Source: Acidithiobacillus ferrianus
GTDB lineage: Bacteria > Pseudomonadota > Gammaproteobacteria > Acidithiobacillales > Acidithiobacillaceae
Direction: 5' to 3'
Assembly: GCF_010378095.1 (NCBI RefSeq)
Contig: NZ_WNJL01000014.1
Span: 27,097 to 91,096, forward strand
Length of the DNA stretch: 64,000 nucleotides
The notes beneath the pieces were generated by a model. The model was not told where the DNA came from. It ran no database searches and saw only the letters and a program-made list of their open reading frames with translations. The position numbers were made by a program, and so were the translations under genes. This document shows positions 28,117 through 37,859 of the stretch, in pieces. Position 1 is the first letter of the stretch. The number at the start of each line of letters is the position of its first letter.

Positions 28117-28469
28117 TTTCGCAGCAACCGGATCAGGAGATCCGCTTCTTCTTCGCCCACCTGACAAGCCGCCGCGATATAGCGCGCGTCGCGCCCGGAC
28201 TCAGCCAACAAGCGGGCACGTTGGTAGCGATTTTCTTCATCCTCAGCGGTCGCCTCCGCCATCAATACATGATCGGCGCCCATATCCTGGGCGCCATTCC
28301 GCTTCTGCACGCCCGGCCGTGCCGACGATAAACGCCCCACCGCCGCCTCCAGCGACTGCATCCGCCGCTGCGCGTCCCGCACATTCATCAACAAATCCCG
28401 CTGCAAGCGCCATAACAACACCTGAGCGGCGATGATGATCAATGCGAGAACCACCAAAAAAACCCACAT
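28113..28469 (-). CDS. DUF2802 family membrane-anchored protein
   Basis: The 118-residue protein has one N-terminal membrane helix (WVFLVVLALIIIAAQVLLW), a coiled-coil-prone stretch (RDAQRRMQSLEAAVG) and a C-terminal DUF2802-like segment (RYQRARLLAESGRDARYIAAACQVGEEEADLLIRL). DUF2802 proteins sit in flagellar or pilus gene clusters in Gammaproteobacteria, with no proven function. It lies between the PilZ protein and the FliK-like gene and overlaps the latter. Confidence 0.75.
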   Translation of the reverse strand: MWVFLVVLALIIIAAQVLLWRLQRDLLMNVRDAQRRMQSLEAAVGRLSSARPGVQKRNGAQDMGADHVLMAEATAEDEENRYQRARLLAESGRDARYIAAACQVGEEEADLLIRLLRK

Positions 28470-28488
28470 GGCTGTTATTCCTTCGTCA

Positions 28489-29286
28489 TCAAGTCTTCCA
28501 CCAGCGCTTGATTAAATTTTTCCAGGACACTGTTTCGGCCTTCGCCGAACGATGCAGCCCGATCCCGAGCACTCGCAATATCTCACGGTCACGGGCCTGC
28601 ACATACTGCGCCACCCGCTCCTGATCGGCCGCCGGTGGATTCTGGAACTCAACGCCCAGCATCACCCCCATCGCACCCGGTCTGTGCGGCTCCACAAAAC
28701 GGATGATCGCGGGCACGTGCAAGGACTTGCCGCCGCGAAGAGTAAAAATGAGTTGTGGGACTACCTCATTCTGCCGGAAAGGATAGTCCTTTGGGCAACT
28801 CGCCAAAATACGTAACCCCCCCGCGCTCACATCCTGCATACGCCCCATCACCCTCTGCGCGCCCTGGCGGTAAATTTCCACCTGATCGGGATCTTGCACC
28901 GTCGGTGGCACGCGATAGAGCTGCCGACGTTGCAACTGATATACGGCATCGGGGTAACGGATCGTCACGACATCGCCCTCTATCCGGACAATCGCGCTAC
29001 GGAATCCGCTGATGATACCATCGATACGGGCAAGCATGGCGATGGCCGATCCCGAGGGAACGACTTTTGGAAAATTGGGCGGTACATCCACCCCAAGCCA
29101 TCCATCGGTTTCCCGCACTTCGAGCAACAGCGTATTAAAACTCGTCGACCGACCTTCCAGCCAGAACGTACAAAAAATATGCTCCCGCTGCAGACTGCTG
29201 AGGATATGTGCCGCGCGCAAGGAAGAACTCACCCGATAGTGCGCATCAAAAAGACGGTGCCGCGCGTCGTGGAGCTGTTCCGTCAT
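28489..29286 (-). CDS. YcgR/FlgZ-type flagellar brake protein (YcgR_2 + PilZ domains)
   Basis: The 265-residue protein has an N-terminal YcgR-like domain and a C-terminal PilZ domain. The c-di-GMP motif is intact: RRQLYR (RxxxR at about 120) and DVSAGGLRI (DxSxxG at about 156). Proteins of this type bind the flagellar motor or stator when c-di-GMP is high and slow swimming. It heads a four-gene run with DUF2802, FliK-like and fhlB, all likely flagellar. ATG 29286 is preferred over a start 21 bases earlier. Confidence 0.85.
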   Translation of the reverse strand: MTEQLHDARHRLFDAHYRVSSSLRAAHILSSLQREHIFCTFWLEGRSTSFNTLLLEVRETDGWLGVDVPPNFPKVVPSGSAIAMLARIDGIISGFRSAIVRIEGDVVTIRYPDAVYQLQRRQLYRVPPTVQDPDQVEIYRQGAQRVMGRMQDVSAGGLRILASCPKDYPFRQNEVVPQLIFTLRGGKSLHVPAIIRFVEPHRPGAMGVMLGVEFQNPPAADQERVAQYVQARDREILRVLGIGLHRSAKAETVSWKNLIKRWWKT

Positions 29287-29514
29287 CGTGACCCTCCTTT
29301 TTGACATTCAACGAACCGGGCGCACGGATCGTCCCATCGCGCCGCTACGATCATGAAAACATATTTAGTCGCGTTAGCGTAACCAACAACCGGGGAAGTC
29401 GTATCTCTAGGGGTTTACGGATCTGGGAAACGGGGGCTCCCGATCAAGCGGTCCGATTGGGGCGAGATCCCGGGTATGGCAACCGCCTCACCCTGTCAGC
29501 CCGCCGGAGCCAAT

Positions 29515-29913
29515 CTACGACGAACAGGATGAAACGGCCATGGGCGCACCGCCTTCGCACCTCATCCCCATGTCATGACCCGAGGAACGCCGGACAATCT
29601 CCCAACGTAATCCAGTGATAATATCGAGCAGTTGGCTGACTGGGCCCCATTTTTCCATACTTTTCTCGCGGGTGCGGATCTCCTCCAGTGTCAGCAGCAG
29701 CAAATGCTCCATATCCAGAAGATCCCGGGCCAGGTCGTGCGCATTGGAGATCTCGATATCCTCCGGATAGGAGGTGATCATATCGTGGAGCCCCGCGCAC
29801 AACTCATGCAACCCGTTGATCAGTAACTCCGAGCTCTCGTCGCGCACGCTCGCCACCAGACCGACATGGAAAACACCGAGGGTAACAGATACCGGCAATG
29901 TCAAAGTACGCAT
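29515..29913 (-). CDS. Hypothetical protein, alpha-helical
   Basis: Not recognised. ATG 29913 has GGAGG five bases upstream and gives 132 residues. The protein begins MRTLTLPVSVTLGVFHVGLV, which looks like a buried beta strand rather than a signal peptide. It continues as acidic helices (ESSELLINGLHELCAGLHDMI, DLARDLLDMEHLLLLTLEEIRTR) and ends in a Cys/Ser-rich tail. It lies downstream of the cyclase and an 88-residue protein on the same strand. A small adaptor role in the c-di-GMP or cellulose cluster is only a guess. Confidence 0.6.
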   Translation of the reverse strand: MRTLTLPVSVTLGVFHVGLVASVRDESSELLINGLHELCAGLHDMITSYPEDIEISNAHDLARDLLDMEHLLLLTLEEIRTREKSMEKWGPVSQLLDIITGLRWEIVRRSSGHDMGMRCEGGAPMAVSSCSS

Positions 29914-30020
29914 TTTCACCTCCCCCATGAACAGATGGGCGTCGATACTCAGTGATCACCCACCATGAATCGTTCCCGATTCATTCGCCGTGCATCGGAA
30001 CACTTGACGCTGAGACCCCG

Positions 30021-30287
30021 TTACGGCCGCGACAGATGTCCTAAAAGATGCCTGAGTTGAATGACCAGCCTGGCCAGTGTGGCCTCTGCGGCACTGTAGT
30101 GGCCGCTGGCCAAGTCATGGCGGGCGTTTTCCAGAGAAAAACCGATCTTCACCAACTCGGCAGGGAGTATCTCCAATACCGACTCCGGCGGAGAAGGGTC
30201 AGTACACGGAGCACTGTCCGGGTCCGATCGTCGCGCCGCCGCGTTGTGATCATTCGAACAATCTGAAAGAGGGACATGATTCTTCAC
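30021..30287 (-). CDS. Hypothetical protein coupled to the GGDEF gene
   Basis: Not recognised. The 88-residue product starts at GTG 30287, overlapping the GGDEF stop by four bases (GTGA), so translation is coupled. The first 40 residues are polar and Pro/Asp-rich; the last 48 form a probable helical hairpin (LPAELVKIGFSLENARHDLASGHYSAAEATLARLVIQL, resembling a TPR-like pair). It may be a small partner of the cyclase. Confidence 0.6.
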   Translation of the reverse strand: MKNHVPLSDCSNDHNAAARRSDPDSAPCTDPSPPESVLEILPAELVKIGFSLENARHDLASGHYSAAEATLARLVIQLRHLLGHLSRP

Positions 30288-31597
30288 GAGGCCGTCCTCC
30301 CGTTTCTTGCATCATATAACGTAAAGAAGTGCTCCCGTGTCGCCTTGCCGGCTTTCGCGACGTAAAGCGCCTGATCCGCATGCCGCATCAAACCGTCATC
30401 GGAGGCGTCGTCGAGAGGATACACGGTTATTCCCAGGCTGACACCGATTCGCATTTCGGCTGCATGATATGGGTAGGGTTTACCCATGATCTTTTGGATG
30501 CGGTCCAATATCCGGTATAAAGCCTCATCATTATCGAGATCCTCGAACATGAGGACAAACTCATCCCCCCCCAGACGAATCAAGGCATCGGAAGACCGCA
30601 ACACCTTTTTCAATCGAATCACCGTCTCCTGCAAAACCCAGTCTCCGGCTTTATGCCCAAACGTGTCATTTACCTCTTTGAAACCGTCCAGATCAAGTAT
30701 GCCGAGGGCAAATAAGGTGCCGTGACGATGGCTGCGGGCTTTGGCCTCGGTCAGCCGCGGCCCGAGATATGCGCGATTGGGTAGTCCCGTGAGCGGGTCC
30801 CGCTGGGCCTGTTCCTTGGCGGCCACCATCAGTTCCAGCAATCTCGGCACCATGAGCAGATGCTTCAGCCCGAGACGATCCAGGTACCCAGAGATGCCGC
30901 TTCCCAGTACCCACAATGCGTTCTGGTGCTCCAAACGCACGGGAAGCACAGCCGCTTCCCGGATGTGATCGCGCAGCGGGCGCAAAACCTTCGGAGCTTC
31001 CGCTTGCATCAGGTCATATATTGCGGCCCTGTCCATCAACGTCTCCCACGTTACCGGTGCGACCTGCTGGGTCTTTTCGTCCGCACGGGAAGGCGAGGTT
31101 ATGTCGCCGTGGACGATTCGTTGCGGCTTCTTGAAGTCGGACAAGCAAATAATGCTTGACCACTTCAAGGGATCGATCGCGCTCAGCAGCCTCTTACAAA
31201 AGCCATTCAATATCTGTTCCGTGCTTATTTCGAGATTAAATCCAGAGCGGAATATATCTCCCAGAAGATCGTAGAATCGGTGATAATCCTGAGCGATCAT
31301 CGCCGATACATTCTTGGTACGCATCCGCGAAGCCGTCAATCCCTGCGTGAAAAAGGCCATATCGAACGACTTATACGACCCATCCACCTCCGTTGGAGGC
31401 TTGATGAGCCACTGGTTTGCGCCATCGGACAGCGAGAGGCCATAACCCGCGGAACTCTCCTGAAAGCGGTAATACGCAGGGGCCACCGCGCCTGGAACCT
31501 GCGCACCCGGCATGCCCACCCCCACCGGACGCATCACTTTTTCACGGAAATACAGTGACTTATTTTGTCTTTTTGCGGAGTGTCTTGTGATGGCCAT
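30284..31597 (-). CDS. Diguanylate cyclase (GGDEF domain)
   Basis: The 437-residue protein makes c-di-GMP from GTP. The C-terminal domain (from about 265) has DPLTGLPNRAYL, LDLDGFKEVNDTFGHKAGD and the intact active site RLGGDEFVLMFED. The inhibitory RxxD site lies five residues before it (RSSD). The N-terminal ~250 residues look like a GAF-type or other sensory region with no membrane helix, so it is probably cytoplasmic. It lies directly after bcsZ, so it can feed BcsA locally. GGAG six bases before ATG 31597 favours this start; an ATG at 31624 is also open. Confidence 0.9.
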   Translation of the reverse strand: MAITRHSAKRQNKSLYFREKVMRPVGVGMPGAQVPGAVAPAYYRFQESSAGYGLSLSDGANQWLIKPPTEVDGSYKSFDMAFFTQGLTASRMRTKNVSAMIAQDYHRFYDLLGDIFRSGFNLEISTEQILNGFCKRLLSAIDPLKWSSIICLSDFKKPQRIVHGDITSPSRADEKTQQVAPVTWETLMDRAAIYDLMQAEAPKVLRPLRDHIREAAVLPVRLEHQNALWVLGSGISGYLDRLGLKHLLMVPRLLELMVAAKEQAQRDPLTGLPNRAYLGPRLTEAKARSHRHGTLFALGILDLDGFKEVNDTFGHKAGDWVLQETVIRLKKVLRSSDALIRLGGDEFVLMFEDLDNDEALYRILDRIQKIMGKPYPYHAAEMRIGVSLGITVYPLDDASDDGLMRHADQALYVAKAGKATREHFFTLYDARNGRTAS

Positions 31598-31635
31598 ACA
31601 CGTCTCCATATTTACGCGCTGCATGAGGCATCGCG

Positions 31636-32895
31636 TTATTTCATCATCTCCCGATCCGACCAGGCGGGTCGCAGTTCACCATCCCGGCCAAACCGTATGG
31701 TGTGGTACACCCATCCCAGGGCGAAGAGGGCCAGATTCTGATCATAGTAGTGTGGTGTCTTGCCATAGAGGCCGCTCGCCTGGTCCTGATCCGCCGTCAG
31801 CCTGAGCCACTGATTCCGTAGCGCCGGTTTCATACCCTTCTGCATCAGGTAAGGGATCAGGGCGGCGGAGAAACCCGCAGGCCCCACGCCGGTAGGGGCA
31901 CCGGTGACCCAGTTCTCACTCACGGGCGGCAACAGGTGCGACTGCAGATAGTTCGCCATGCCTGAAACCTGATCCAGAATGCGTTGGGCTCCCGGCGTAT
32001 TGAGATTGCTCATCCCGGCCCAGAGGTACACGCGAATGGCATTGTAACTGGCATTGGGTCCCTGCGGGGCCACGTGGTATCCCTGTTGCGCGGAATAGGC
32101 CACCCAGTCTGGCGCAAAACCATGCGGACTGACCGCTTTGATAAAGGTGGGCAAATGCGTCGCCATAGCGCGCCAGGGCCCGTGTGGCAGGGCGTGGGCC
32201 AATCCCTCCACCACCGGTAGAGGCAGATAGCTGGGATTGAAGATATAGGTGTCCGCGGCCACGCGAAACCCATGTTTTCCCGGTAAGAGCATGGGTCCGG
32301 CGCCCGGCAGGGTGACCACCTCTTTCTGGGCAATCCGTTTGGCGAGGAGCGTGCCGAGTGCGGTATAGCTGTCGCGACCCCACAAACGCCCTGCCTGAAT
32401 CAAGGTGTAGGCGATCCACAAGTCCGCATCGGCGGCCGAGTTGCCATCGAGCACCCCCCAGGTCTTATTGGGGCGCTCACCCCAGCGCCATGCGGGCAAA
32501 TGGGCTGCGAGGCTCCCTTGCGCCAGATTATCCTGGGTCCAAGTCAGAATTTTCTGGAACAGCTGCGGATTATTGGCCACCAAGGCAAAAAACAAGGCGT
32601 AAGATTGCCCTTCCGATGTCGTGATTCCTCCGTCATCCCAGTCTATGACCCGGCCTTGCGGGTCGATGAACTTGACCTGATAGCTATTCCAGAACTGGAT
32701 CCAGGGAACGGAATTGCCGCTTGATCCCTGAGCGGCCGGCTGCATGGCACAGCCTTCCACCGCGAACAGGATAGCGAGCGACCCCCATCCCAGCCGTTTG
32801 GCCTGTGCGCGCAGCCAGCGCCGCAAGGTTCCGCGCAGGGCGATGGATGGCTTCTCGGTGCTGGAATGGGAAAGTCGGGGCGTCCGTTCGCGCAT
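31636..32895 (-). CDS. bcsZ: Cellulose synthase-associated endoglucanase (GH8)
   Basis: BcsZ trims cellulose in the periplasm during secretion. The acid catalyst is in TTSEGQSYALFFAL and the base region in SAADADLWIAYTL. YIFNPSYLPLP and APDWVAYSAQQG are also family-typical. ATG 32895 (GGAGGG seven bases upstream) gives 419 residues with an N-terminal hydrophobic stretch ending ILFAVEGCAM, so it is secreted, perhaps as a lipoprotein. A start at 32931 overlapping bcsC is possible. Confidence 0.92.
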   Translation of the reverse strand: MRERTPRLSHSSTEKPSIALRGTLRRWLRAQAKRLGWGSLAILFAVEGCAMQPAAQGSSGNSVPWIQFWNSYQVKFIDPQGRVIDWDDGGITTSEGQSYALFFALVANNPQLFQKILTWTQDNLAQGSLAAHLPAWRWGERPNKTWGVLDGNSAADADLWIAYTLIQAGRLWGRDSYTALGTLLAKRIAQKEVVTLPGAGPMLLPGKHGFRVAADTYIFNPSYLPLPVVEGLAHALPHGPWRAMATHLPTFIKAVSPHGFAPDWVAYSAQQGYHVAPQGPNASYNAIRVYLWAGMSNLNTPGAQRILDQVSGMANYLQSHLLPPVSENWVTGAPTGVGPAGFSAALIPYLMQKGMKPALRNQWLRLTADQDQASGLYGKTPHYYDQNLALFALGWVYHTIRFGRDGELRPAWSDREMMK

Positions 32896-32923
32896 GACTG
32901 AACCCTCCGTGGTGTCGTGACGG

Positions 32924-35767
32924 TTACTCATAACGCCCCATCCCGGAGACATATTGGGCCGGTATGAACGTGCGCGCATGGCTGCCGCCGAAGACATAAC
33001 GAATATCGAGGCCCGCTTGCGCCTGCTGAAAAGCGGGGTTGGCCTGATAGGAAGCACCGGCATCCAGATACCAGTGCGTACCGAGTCGCTGTGTTAGCAC
33101 GGCATTCAGCGACCCTGCGATACTACCGCCACTCGAGGCGGCATAAGGGGAGAGCACTAGGTTCTGGGTGCTGAGTTGGGGGGCGAGCTGATCCCGCAGC
33201 AGCGTCGAGCCAATGTAAGGACCGCCGGCCTGATGGAGCCATTGGTAACCGATGGCCGCACTCACGTTGAGTGCCCCGCCATGCCACCAGTGGCTGGCAT
33301 TCGCACTGAGAGAAGGCTCTGCCATCCACTGTGGACTGAAGTAACCCCCATAGCCCGGAGATGCGAAACTCTCATTCCGGGCATAGGTTTCCGCATAGAA
33401 AGAAGGTCCCAGGGAAACCCACCAACCCGCGCCCGTATACACCGGCCGCATGGCGGCCAGATAGGTGCTGGCCCCATAATTCGTTGTGATGTTCCGACCG
33501 GTGATGGCATTGAGGTGCAAGGTGCCGATATAGGACCAGCCGTGTTTGCCGCCACTGAGGTAGCCACTCGCCCCAATCTGGTTGCGCATGGCGGCCCCCC
33601 AGGTGTACGGGATATGGAGAGTCTGGCCGCGCACATTCGCACTTACGTTCCCTTGTACGCCATTGTATGAGAGCAGGGTCTGCCGCACACTGTTGCGCAA
33701 CACGTGCACGCTCCAGTCGCTGCCGTTATCGGAGGGGATGAAGGTGTAACGCAACAGACCCTGCACCGTACCTCCGCCAAGGCTCGAGGGCGAGGTCCAG
33801 CCCAATGCGGCGCGCCAGTGATGGTGCGGTTCGTGGTCGTCGACCCCGAACAAAAATTGGGGAAGTTGCCAGACGTGTCCGGTAGCCTGTCCCGTCGCCG
33901 TGGATGCGCCATCGAGCACGGGGAGTTGCCCGCCGTTCGGCTGGCCCCCATACAGGTCGGGTGACGACCACTGGGTGAAAGCGGCCAGGTGCCAATTGAT
34001 GCCCCACTGAGCCTGCAAGGAAGGCAGGTATTCCGTCATCCGGGTCATGCCGCTCCCTTTCCCGCCGCGCTGTTCCCAGGAACCGCCCAAGGCGAGGTAG
34101 CTCTGTCGCGCGGGCGGCGGGGCGATCTGATCGGGCGGCACGAAGCGCCAAGGGATCGCGTTGATATCGGCGAAGTGATCCCGCATGGTGGCCATCGGCA
34201 GATGCGCCGCCAAAGGACCCCGCGTTGTCGCGGCGAGTTGATACGTGTGGGCGAGGTTGTGAATCTGTTGATCGGCGATGACCACACCCACCGCGTTACC
34301 CGAGGACGGATCCTGGCGATACAGGGTCGTAAACAAGGCGCTGGCGGCCTTGAAATGCCTGGTATGCACCAAAGACCAAGCCTGTATGGTTTGCATGCCT
34401 GGAGAAAGTGGGCCAAACCGCTGTGCGGCCCGCAGGTGTCGCAGGGTACCCGCATAATCTCGATTTTTGTAATCGCGCAGGGCGGCCATGATGTTGCTGT
34501 GTTGGCGGAAATGCGCCGATGCCGGGGTTCCCGCCGGGAGGTGGGCCATGGCCTCGCGGGCGATGGGTACGTCATTGTCCGCCATCGCGAGATTTCCCAC
34601 CGTCTGCCAGTCTGCGTCTTTGCCCGACCATTGCGCCGCCCGTACCCACCACTGCAATGCGGCGCGCGGATGGTGATTGGCACCCAGTATGGCGCCCATC
34701 AGACGGGCATCTGAAACCTGCCGCAAGCGGGCGATCGCTGCGGACTCTGGCGCCACCAACGCGAGTGCATCCGCATTCCGATGCGCCGTATGCGCCCGCG
34801 CGGCCACCATCATGATGTATTGCAGACGCTGCCGCTCCAGAGCGTGCTGAGCGCTGGGGAACTGTGCCTGCGCCCGGGCGTAGAGCACCTGCATATCCTG
34901 GGGAGGCAACTGGTTGGCGGCCTGATTCAGGATCCCCTGAACCTCTGCCGCGTGCTGACTGTGCTGCATCAAGGAAATATACACCAGCGTGGCACGCTCC
35001 GGGTGGCCGGTGGCCGCCAACGCCTCTGCCCAGACCTGCCGATTACCTGGATAAGCCAAGGTGAACACGCTGGGAGTTTGATCATGCAGAGCAACGATCT
35101 GATTCCAGGACTTTTGCCCCGCCAATCGACGCACCGCGCGACTGGCCAATCCCTGACGCATCAGGAACCGCAGTTTCTGCGGTGGCTGATAACCGGGATC
35201 CTCGCGCTGGATCTGCTGTATGGCCAATTGCAGGGTCTGCAAATGGCCTTCGCCCAGAAGGTGCCAGAGACGGTTCTCCTCCAGCACATTGCGCATGGAA
35301 ACGAGAGATAAATGTGTTTTATTGGCGAGGGCACCCTGCCCATAGCGGGCCTGCAACCGTTGCATATGACTTTGTGCCAGCGCAGTCTGGCCCACGCGGA
35401 TCTCCGCCCAAATGGTTTTTTCCAGAAGTACAAAACCCATCGTCGGTTGGGGCTTCCAGCCGGGATACTGCGCGGCAGTCCGCTGGATCAGGGTGCGAGC
35501 CGTCTGTAGATGGCCACCATTGAGGGCGGTCCATATTTTCTGCTCCGCCGCGTCGATCGCCGCGAGTGAATGCTTCTTCCGGGTATAGATATTACTGATT
35601 ACATTGTTTTGCTGGCGTTGCTGAGTCTGCAGCACATTGCCCGCACTGCGGGTCTGGCCAGCGACCGGCGCCGCGCAGGCACTGGTCGTGCACAACGGGA
35701 CAGTACCGGCGACGATCATGGTCACCCAAGAGCGGATACAGAGGGGTTTGCGGTTTTTCTTTTTCAT
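32924..35767 (-). CDS. bcsC: Cellulose synthase outer-membrane subunit BcsC
   Basis: From ATG 35767, which overlaps the bcsB stop (ATGA), the protein is 947 residues. A signal peptide (IRSWVTMIVAGTVPLCTTSACA) leads into a long TPR superhelix (repeats such as TARTLIQRTAAQYPGW and AALFTTLYRQDP), then the BCSC_C beta-barrel (LGGSWEQRGGKGSGMTRMTEYLPSL..., ending YLDAGASYQANPAFQQAQAGLDIRYVFGG). It scaffolds the periplasm and forms the export pore. It is shorter than the ~1,150 residues of E. coli, probably with fewer TPRs. Confidence 0.92.
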   Translation of the reverse strand: MKKKNRKPLCIRSWVTMIVAGTVPLCTTSACAAPVAGQTRSAGNVLQTQQRQQNNVISNIYTRKKHSLAAIDAAEQKIWTALNGGHLQTARTLIQRTAAQYPGWKPQPTMGFVLLEKTIWAEIRVGQTALAQSHMQRLQARYGQGALANKTHLSLVSMRNVLEENRLWHLLGEGHLQTLQLAIQQIQREDPGYQPPQKLRFLMRQGLASRAVRRLAGQKSWNQIVALHDQTPSVFTLAYPGNRQVWAEALAATGHPERATLVYISLMQHSQHAAEVQGILNQAANQLPPQDMQVLYARAQAQFPSAQHALERQRLQYIMMVAARAHTAHRNADALALVAPESAAIARLRQVSDARLMGAILGANHHPRAALQWWVRAAQWSGKDADWQTVGNLAMADNDVPIAREAMAHLPAGTPASAHFRQHSNIMAALRDYKNRDYAGTLRHLRAAQRFGPLSPGMQTIQAWSLVHTRHFKAASALFTTLYRQDPSSGNAVGVVIADQQIHNLAHTYQLAATTRGPLAAHLPMATMRDHFADINAIPWRFVPPDQIAPPPARQSYLALGGSWEQRGGKGSGMTRMTEYLPSLQAQWGINWHLAAFTQWSSPDLYGGQPNGGQLPVLDGASTATGQATGHVWQLPQFLFGVDDHEPHHHWRAALGWTSPSSLGGGTVQGLLRYTFIPSDNGSDWSVHVLRNSVRQTLLSYNGVQGNVSANVRGQTLHIPYTWGAAMRNQIGASGYLSGGKHGWSYIGTLHLNAITGRNITTNYGASTYLAAMRPVYTGAGWWVSLGPSFYAETYARNESFASPGYGGYFSPQWMAEPSLSANASHWWHGGALNVSAAIGYQWLHQAGGPYIGSTLLRDQLAPQLSTQNLVLSPYAASSGGSIAGSLNAVLTQRLGTHWYLDAGASYQANPAFQQAQAGLDIRYVFGGSHARTFIPAQYVSGMGRYE

Positions 35768-37854
35768 AGGGCCTCCTCGGCGCGCCATTGCGCTTTTTTG
35801 CGTAGGGTATATATCCAAACGGTCAGCGTAGCGAACAATACCGCTGTCGAACCGGCCAGCACCCAAAGCCAGGGCCTGACCGAGAACAGAAAGATCCAGA
35901 ACCAGCCACTGTGTCGATCACCATACATGAAATGTGGACCCACCAGGGTCGAGACATAGGTGCCCCGACTATTCTGCCAGGCGAGGTCACCCTGCAATTT
36001 CCCCCAACTGACTGGCGCCACCAGATTCCAGGCCGCGGCCGTCAATCCTTGCGTGTTCTTCGCGAGAAAGGTGACCGCCACGTGCCCTTTATAGGGCGTG
36101 CGTGATTCCATCAGATAGGCGGTTGCTTGCGCCTGGGTCGCGCCTATCCATGGATGATCCTTGACCTGACGAGCGGACAATTGCCACTCCATGCCATTCT
36201 GCTGGAGGCGCACAGGGCTTGCGGACAGCCAAGAGGCAGGGACGGAAGACAGCGTCCCTATGGCCAGAACATTGCCAGCATCCGGCATCGAAAAGGTCGC
36301 CTGGGTGCCCGACAATGGCGAGTGGGCCACCTGCGCCAGCCGACCGAACAAGGTCAGTCCCGCAGACCAGTTCGATAACGTTCTTTCGCTATACCATACG
36401 GACAGATTCCGCCCGGCGCCGTGCACTACCAGAGGGAACCCGGTACTCCGGAACAGGGTAAGGTCCGGTAAGACCGCATAGCGGTGGGTGGCGGGCAACT
36501 GCAGGGTGGATTCGGGAAAAACGGATACCTTGCCACCGGCAATGTCGAAGGTGATGTGATTCTCTCCGCCCACCAGGGCCGAAAAAGGGATGGTGGTTTG
36601 GTAATTGGCCACACCCGGCGTAAGTTTCCATTCTGAAATCCAGTGATGGTTGGCCATCACGGTGATGATGGGACGACTGGCCGACTTCGTCAGAGGCTCG
36701 GTAGCCATGGTCAATTTCATTTTCAGATTACTCTGCCGCGAAGCAAAGAGTCCCCCCGGCATCCAAAAGGCGATATCGGCAGTACCATGGGGCGTGTTCA
36801 ACGGGGAGTCGGGACCCTGAAGATCGCGCAGGCTGACCTTTTCCCCCGGATAGGCGGCATCTTGAGGACCCAACTGCAGGGCCGCCATCTGCTGATCACT
36901 ACCGGTGACGCTCCAGCGGTGACCCAGCGGTAAAGTCGTTCGATTTACCGCAAAAGCCTTGGCCGCTTCGAGCACCTGGGCGTCGTTGGTGCCGGTGAAA
37001 ACCAGAATGACGCCCAGGGGGTTGCCTGGATCGTGGGCCAGAAGTACCGTCGGGCCGGTAATCGGCGTTCGCGGCTGTAAGGTCGCAGGCAGTGCGGAAG
37101 ATTTGCCCATCATGACGGAGACCCCCAGATCGCTGGAGGCGGCGGGCGTGGTGGCGGCCACCGGACCCATTTGCGCCTCCACGTGCAGCAGGGCGCTGGT
37201 ACGGAGCGCCAAACCCGCCACCGCTTCCTGCGCCGCCGTGAGCAGCGTCGCATTGGTGGTTCCGTAAAACTGGACCGGTAAAGGCAGGACACCATCCGGT
37301 GCGGACTCGTTCAACATCCCGGGCAAGCGCGAAAAATCCAGATGATGCCAAGGGATACGCCGTGGCGTATACGTGAGCCGGGAAGCGCTGTAGTCGATCT
37401 GGGTCCAAGCCCCCGTGGAACCGGCCTGCGTATGCTGCGCCCCGGGTCCGGGCAATGCCTGTATTTCCAGGGGATAGGCTCCGGCAGTGAAGACCTGACG
37501 ACCGAGCAAGACCGTGAAACTCCCGCGCGGAAGTTCAGGATTTAGAGAAACCGCACCAATAATCCTGTGATCGACGGAAACCACCAACTGGGAACCCGCC
37601 GTGGTATCCGGGCTCGTCAAATAGCGTATCTGCAATGCCGCATCTTGCGCGTTGTAGTGAGGTTCGATCTTCCAGATTACCTGAGCGGTCTCGTGCCCGG
37701 AACGGAGCACGGTAACCTTTTTGCCCTGGGCCAGAGCCGATATCGGCAGACTGACCGGCCCGCCGACGCTGGTTTGTGCAATCGCCGGCGCCACACTCAA
37801 TAACACGCAGATAAAACCCGCAGACCATGCAGAAGCAGCGTATTTGCGTTTCAT
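35764..37854 (-). CDS. bcsB: Cellulose synthase regulatory subunit BcsB
   Basis: BcsB is the periplasmic, membrane-anchored partner that guides the glucan. The 696-residue protein has a signal peptide (FICVLLSVAPAIAQ), jelly-roll and flavodoxin-like carbohydrate-binding domains, and one C-terminal membrane helix (WLWVLAGSTAVLFATLTVWIYTL) that BcsA needs for activity. The frame opens at TTG 37863 overlapping bcsA, but ATG 37854 with GAGG upstream is chosen. All bcs junctions overlap, so subunits are made in step. Confidence 0.92.
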   Translation of the reverse strand: MKRKYAASAWSAGFICVLLSVAPAIAQTSVGGPVSLPISALAQGKKVTVLRSGHETAQVIWKIEPHYNAQDAALQIRYLTSPDTTAGSQLVVSVDHRIIGAVSLNPELPRGSFTVLLGRQVFTAGAYPLEIQALPGPGAQHTQAGSTGAWTQIDYSASRLTYTPRRIPWHHLDFSRLPGMLNESAPDGVLPLPVQFYGTTNATLLTAAQEAVAGLALRTSALLHVEAQMGPVAATTPAASSDLGVSVMMGKSSALPATLQPRTPITGPTVLLAHDPGNPLGVILVFTGTNDAQVLEAAKAFAVNRTTLPLGHRWSVTGSDQQMAALQLGPQDAAYPGEKVSLRDLQGPDSPLNTPHGTADIAFWMPGGLFASRQSNLKMKLTMATEPLTKSASRPIITVMANHHWISEWKLTPGVANYQTTIPFSALVGGENHITFDIAGGKVSVFPESTLQLPATHRYAVLPDLTLFRSTGFPLVVHGAGRNLSVWYSERTLSNWSAGLTLFGRLAQVAHSPLSGTQATFSMPDAGNVLAIGTLSSVPASWLSASPVRLQQNGMEWQLSARQVKDHPWIGATQAQATAYLMESRTPYKGHVAVTFLAKNTQGLTAAAWNLVAPVSWGKLQGDLAWQNSRGTYVSTLVGPHFMYGDRHSGWFWIFLFSVRPWLWVLAGSTAVLFATLTVWIYTLRKKAQWRAEEAL

Positions 37855-37859
37855 GACCC

